Made by a program: the position numbers and the translations under genes
Shown here: piece by piece, positions 61,524 through 64,000 of the stretch
Position numbering within the stretch: position 1 is the first letter of the stretch
Layout of the letters: every line of letters begins with the position of its first letter
DNA from: Mucilaginibacter_A sp050954285
GTDB taxonomy: Bacteria > Bacteroidota > Bacteroidia > Sphingobacteriales > Sphingobacteriaceae
Assembly (NCBI GenBank): GCA_050954285.1
Contig: JBPBPL010000032.1
Location: forward strand, 1 to 64,000
DNA: 64,000 nt
Direction: 5' to 3'
The notes under the pieces: model-generated
Told to the model about the DNA's origin: nothing
The model's input: the letters and a program-made list of their open reading frames with translations, nothing else
Database searches by the model: none

Positions 61524-64000
61524 ATGAAATTAAATTTACACATTATTTTACTATTTAGCTTTTTAGGATTCGTTCCGCTGTATTCGATTGCCCAGATGAA
61601 CGGCAATTATATTTTATCCGGCATTGTAAAAGATGATACCGGCCAGCCTTTGCCCGGCGTTTCTGTAAAAATTAAAGGCAGTACGGCCGGCAGCACCTCC
61701 AATACAACAGGTAAGTTTTCTATTACCAGCAATGCCAAATTTCCGCTGACGTTGGTGTTCTCCAGCATTGGTTTTAAGCCACAGGAATTTTTGGTAAACA
61801 ATCCCGGCAGCCAGTTAAACGTACAATTGGTTACCCAATCTATGGTGGTAAACGAAGTAGTGGTTACCGCTTCGCGCCAGGAAGAACGGATTATGCGCTC
61901 GCCGGTTGCTATCGAAAAACTGGATATTCGTTCCATCCGCAACTCTCCTGCCCCAAGTTTTTATGATGCGCTGGAAAACGTAAAAGGCGTGCAGATGACC
62001 ACTTCGAGCTTAACCGTTAAAGTGCCCAATACGCGCGGTTTTAACAGTCCAAATAACTTCCGCTTTATGCAGATGGTGGACGGCGTGGATATGCAAGCCG
62101 CAACTTTGGGCGTACCGCTTGGAAACGCCATCGGCCCAACCGAACTGGATATTGCCAGCGTAGAAATTACGCCCGGTGCGGCTTCGGCTTTGTATGGCAT
62201 GAACGCGATTAATGGCATGGCTAACCTGATCACTAAAAGCCCTTTTACCTACCAGGGTTTGAGCATTTACCAGCGTACGGGCGTAAACCATGTGGACGGA
62301 ATTGACCACGCGCCAGCTGTGTTAACTGAAACGGCTCTGCGTTATGCAAAAGCTTTTGGCAGCAAGTTTGCTTTTAAGGTAAACGGCAGTTATATGCACG
62401 GAACAGATTGGATTTCCAATTCGAAGCAAGATCAAAACCCAAACTATTTACCAAGTGCCAACCCGGCTTATCCACAGTTAAATGGTGCTAATAATGCAGC
62501 CTATGATGCCTGGAACCGTTATGGCGATGATGCTTTGGCGGGAAGTAATCTCGTATCTATCAGCGGTTTAACCATCAACGGAAAAACCAACCAGACGCTT
62601 CGTGTGGCCCGTACTGGTTATTACGAAAAAGATTTGGTTGATCCATCCGTGAAGAACTTGAAGTTTGATGCCGCTTTTCATTACAAACCCAATGAGCACA
62701 CCGAAATTGTTTACAGCTACCGCATCGGCGATATGGACGGCACGTTTCAGCGTGGCAATAAAATCAGGCTGGATGGTGTGATCGTACAAAACCACAAACT
62801 GCAAGTAAAAGGTAAAAACTTTACGATTTTGAGTTACATTTCTTTAGAAAATACGGGCAAATCTTACAACGTAAAACCACTGGCCGATAACCTGGATTTA
62901 TACAGCGGCGGCAGCAATTCTGTTTGGGCGGCCAAGTACAAAAGCACACTGGTTTCACAATTAGCTAACGGCGTTGATCTGGCTACGGCAAACAATGCGG
63001 CGCGTGCGGCGGCTGATGCCGGCCGCGTATTGCCCGGAACACAAGCTTTTACCGATCTGAAAAATACCATTATCGGTATCAATAACTGGGATATAAAATC
63101 CAGCCTGATCCCTAATGCTCCGGCAACCGGGGGTGCGGCTTTAATTCAAAACAGCCGGATGTATCACATAGAAGGCCAGTGGGATTTATCAAAAACCGTA
63201 AAAGTACTAAATCTGCTGGTTGGTGCCGATGCGCGCTTGTACCAGATTATCCCGGATGGAAATAATTTTGTTGATTTTTCCCGCCCGATTGCAGAACGCA
63301 ATCAACCACTGGCTGATGGCAGTTTTGGCAACGATGTTTATTATAAAAAAGTGGGTGCATTTGCACAGGGAACCAAGACCTTTTTTGATGAGAAACTAAA
63401 AGTTGTTGGCTCATTGCGCTTTGATTACAACCCATATTACGATCCAAAAGTTACACCGCGGATTGCAGCCGTTTATTCTCCAACAGATAACCACAATTTT
63501 CGGGTTACTTTTCAGCAGGGCTACCGTTTTCCATCGCTGTTTGAAGCACTTTCTTACGTTAATAATGGCCGGGTAAAAAGAGTAGGCAGCTTATCTTTTA
63601 TCGATCAGGGTTTGGGTTACCTGGAAAATAGTTATACGCAGACTTCCGTTGTTAATTTTAATAACGCGGTTGCCGCTGCCGGAAATACCGATGCCGCTGC
63701 TTTAGCAAACAAAGGTTTATTACAAACAGCCGATCTGCCAAAAGCTCGACCAGAAAAAATCAACTCCTTTGAAGTTGGCTATAAAAGCGTAGTTTTTGAC
63801 AACAAAGTAGTGGTTGACTGGGATGCTTATTCCAACGTTTACAACGGCTTTTTAGGTCAGGTACAGGTTTATGTGCCAAACGGAACAACCATAGGAACAG
63901 ATGCTGCTGCTTTAGCAATGTTAGACAGGAACCGCGATCCAACAGTAGCCACTTCTACAACTGCGGCCAGTGCAGGCCAGGCTCGTTACCGCGTTTATAC
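61524..64000 (+). CDS. TonB-dependent outer-membrane receptor, partial (3' end beyond window)
   Basis: The frame stays open from the ATG at 61524 to the right edge, at least 825 residues. A signal peptide (about 1-22, ending at Y-S-I-A-Q) is followed by a carboxypeptidase-regulatory-like domain (about 30-110, LSGIVKDDTGQPLPGVSVKIKG). A plug domain follows with VNEVVVTASRQEE as the TonB-box-like stretch (about 111-123) and DALENVKGVQM, SALYGMNAINGMANLITK. Beta-barrel sequence runs from about 240. It imports a siderophore, glycan or similar compound; no SusD-like gene can be seen because the window ends. Confidence 0.92.
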   Translation, partial: MKLNLHIILLFSFLGFVPLYSIAQMNGNYILSGIVKDDTGQPLPGVSVKIKGSTAGSTSNTTGKFSITSNAKFPLTLVFSSIGFKPQEFLVNNPGSQLNVQLVTQSMVVNEVVVTASRQEERIMRSPVAIEKLDIRSIRNSPAPSFYDALENVKGVQMTTSSLTVKVPNTRGFNSPNNFRFMQMVDGVDMQAATLGVPLGNAIGPTELDIASVEITPGAASALYGMNAINGMANLITKSPFTYQGLSIYQRTGVNHVDGIDHAPAVLTETALRYAKAFGSKFAFKVNGSYMHGTDWISNSKQDQNPNYLPSANPAYPQLNGANNAAYDAWNRYGDDALAGSNLVSISGLTINGKTNQTLRVARTGYYEKDLVDPSVKNLKFDAAFHYKPNEHTEIVYSYRIGDMDGTFQRGNKIRLDGVIVQNHKLQVKGKNFTILSYISLENTGKSYNVKPLADNLDLYSGGSNSVWAAKYKSTLVSQLANGVDLATANNAARAAADAGRVLPGTQAFTDLKNTIIGINNWDIKSSLIPNAPATGGAALIQNSRMYHIEGQWDLSKTVKVLNLLVGADARLYQIIPDGNNFVDFSRPIAERNQPLADGSFGNDVYYKKVGAFAQGTKTFFDEKLKVVGSLRFDYNPYYDPKVTPRIAAVYSPTDNHNFRVTFQQGYRFPSLFEALSYVNNGRVKRVGSLSFIDQGLGYLENSYTQTSVVNFNNAVAAAGNTDAAALANKGLLQTADLPKARPEKINSFEVGYKSVVFDNKVVVDWDAYSNVYNGFLGQVQVYVPNGTTIGTDAAALAMLDRNRDPTVATSTTAASAGQARYRVY

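Noticed and set aside
61607..63942. Minus-strand ORFs across the TonB receptor region
   Set aside because: The + strand encodes one continuous TonB-dependent receptor through the right edge, so the minus frames are shadows.

Overview
The window comes from an AT-rich (roughly 35-38% G+C by eye) member of the Bacteroidota, most likely a Sphingobacteriales relative of Pedobacter or Mucilaginibacter. Evidence: promoters of the TTTG-N19-TAnnTTTG type, weak or absent Shine-Dalgarno sequences, a rel-fur-purA gene order, a bacillithiol-type BshB1 deacetylase, a DUF4294 protein and a TonB-dependent receptor with an N-terminal carboxypeptidase-regulatory-like domain. No tRNA, rRNA, CRISPR array or intact insertion sequence was seen.

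Positions 1-42,596 hold one large extracellular-polysaccharide locus read almost entirely on the + strand. It opens with an outer-membrane export lipoprotein (Wza-like) and a Wzc-like tyrosine autokinase, followed by an ABC-2 permease (Wzm-like). About 25 glycosyltransferase, acetyltransferase and sugar-nucleotide genes follow, including GT2, GT4, GT8, GT11, GT25, GT61, exostosin-like and a FUT8/NodZ-like protein. There are two paralogous Wzt-like ATPases and a Wzy/O-antigen-ligase-like membrane protein. The locus closes with WcaF-like, WcaI-like, WcaJ-like, Gmd and Fcl genes. Gmd and Fcl make GDP-L-fucose, which the two GT11 enzymes (and perhaps the FUT8-like one) would use. Parts of the locus are duplicated: two wzt, two exostosin-like genes and two GT11-GT2 sets. 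It is also mosaic in base composition and carries three short non-coding inverted-repeat elements.

Positions 42,631-46,263 (- strand) hold mobA, a small membrane ORF, and a GntR/YtrA-type operon (ATPase, permease, regulator, surface-type protein) with a very good promoter and a candidate operator. Positions 46,397-61,181 hold general metabolism: GH20 hexosaminidase, a BshB1/glutathione peroxidase/DUF4294 operon, rel, fur, purA, pabB, DUF2071, a GH13 lipoprotein, YitT and HD-domain genes. A TonB-dependent receptor starts at 61,524 and runs off the right edge.

The most striking signal is not a gene. A 12-base word, TAAAAGAAGYAT, occurs 21 times exactly, on both strands. Ten copies are in intergenic DNA, which I estimate makes up only about 5 kb of the window. 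Sister forms TAAAAACAGYAT (six copies) and TAAAAAAAGCAT (three copies) behave alike. Copies sit next to start and stop codons and form inverted pairs at gene ends. This is the layout known for DNA uptake sequences in Neisseria and Pasteurellaceae, and it is the best candidate here for an undescribed system.
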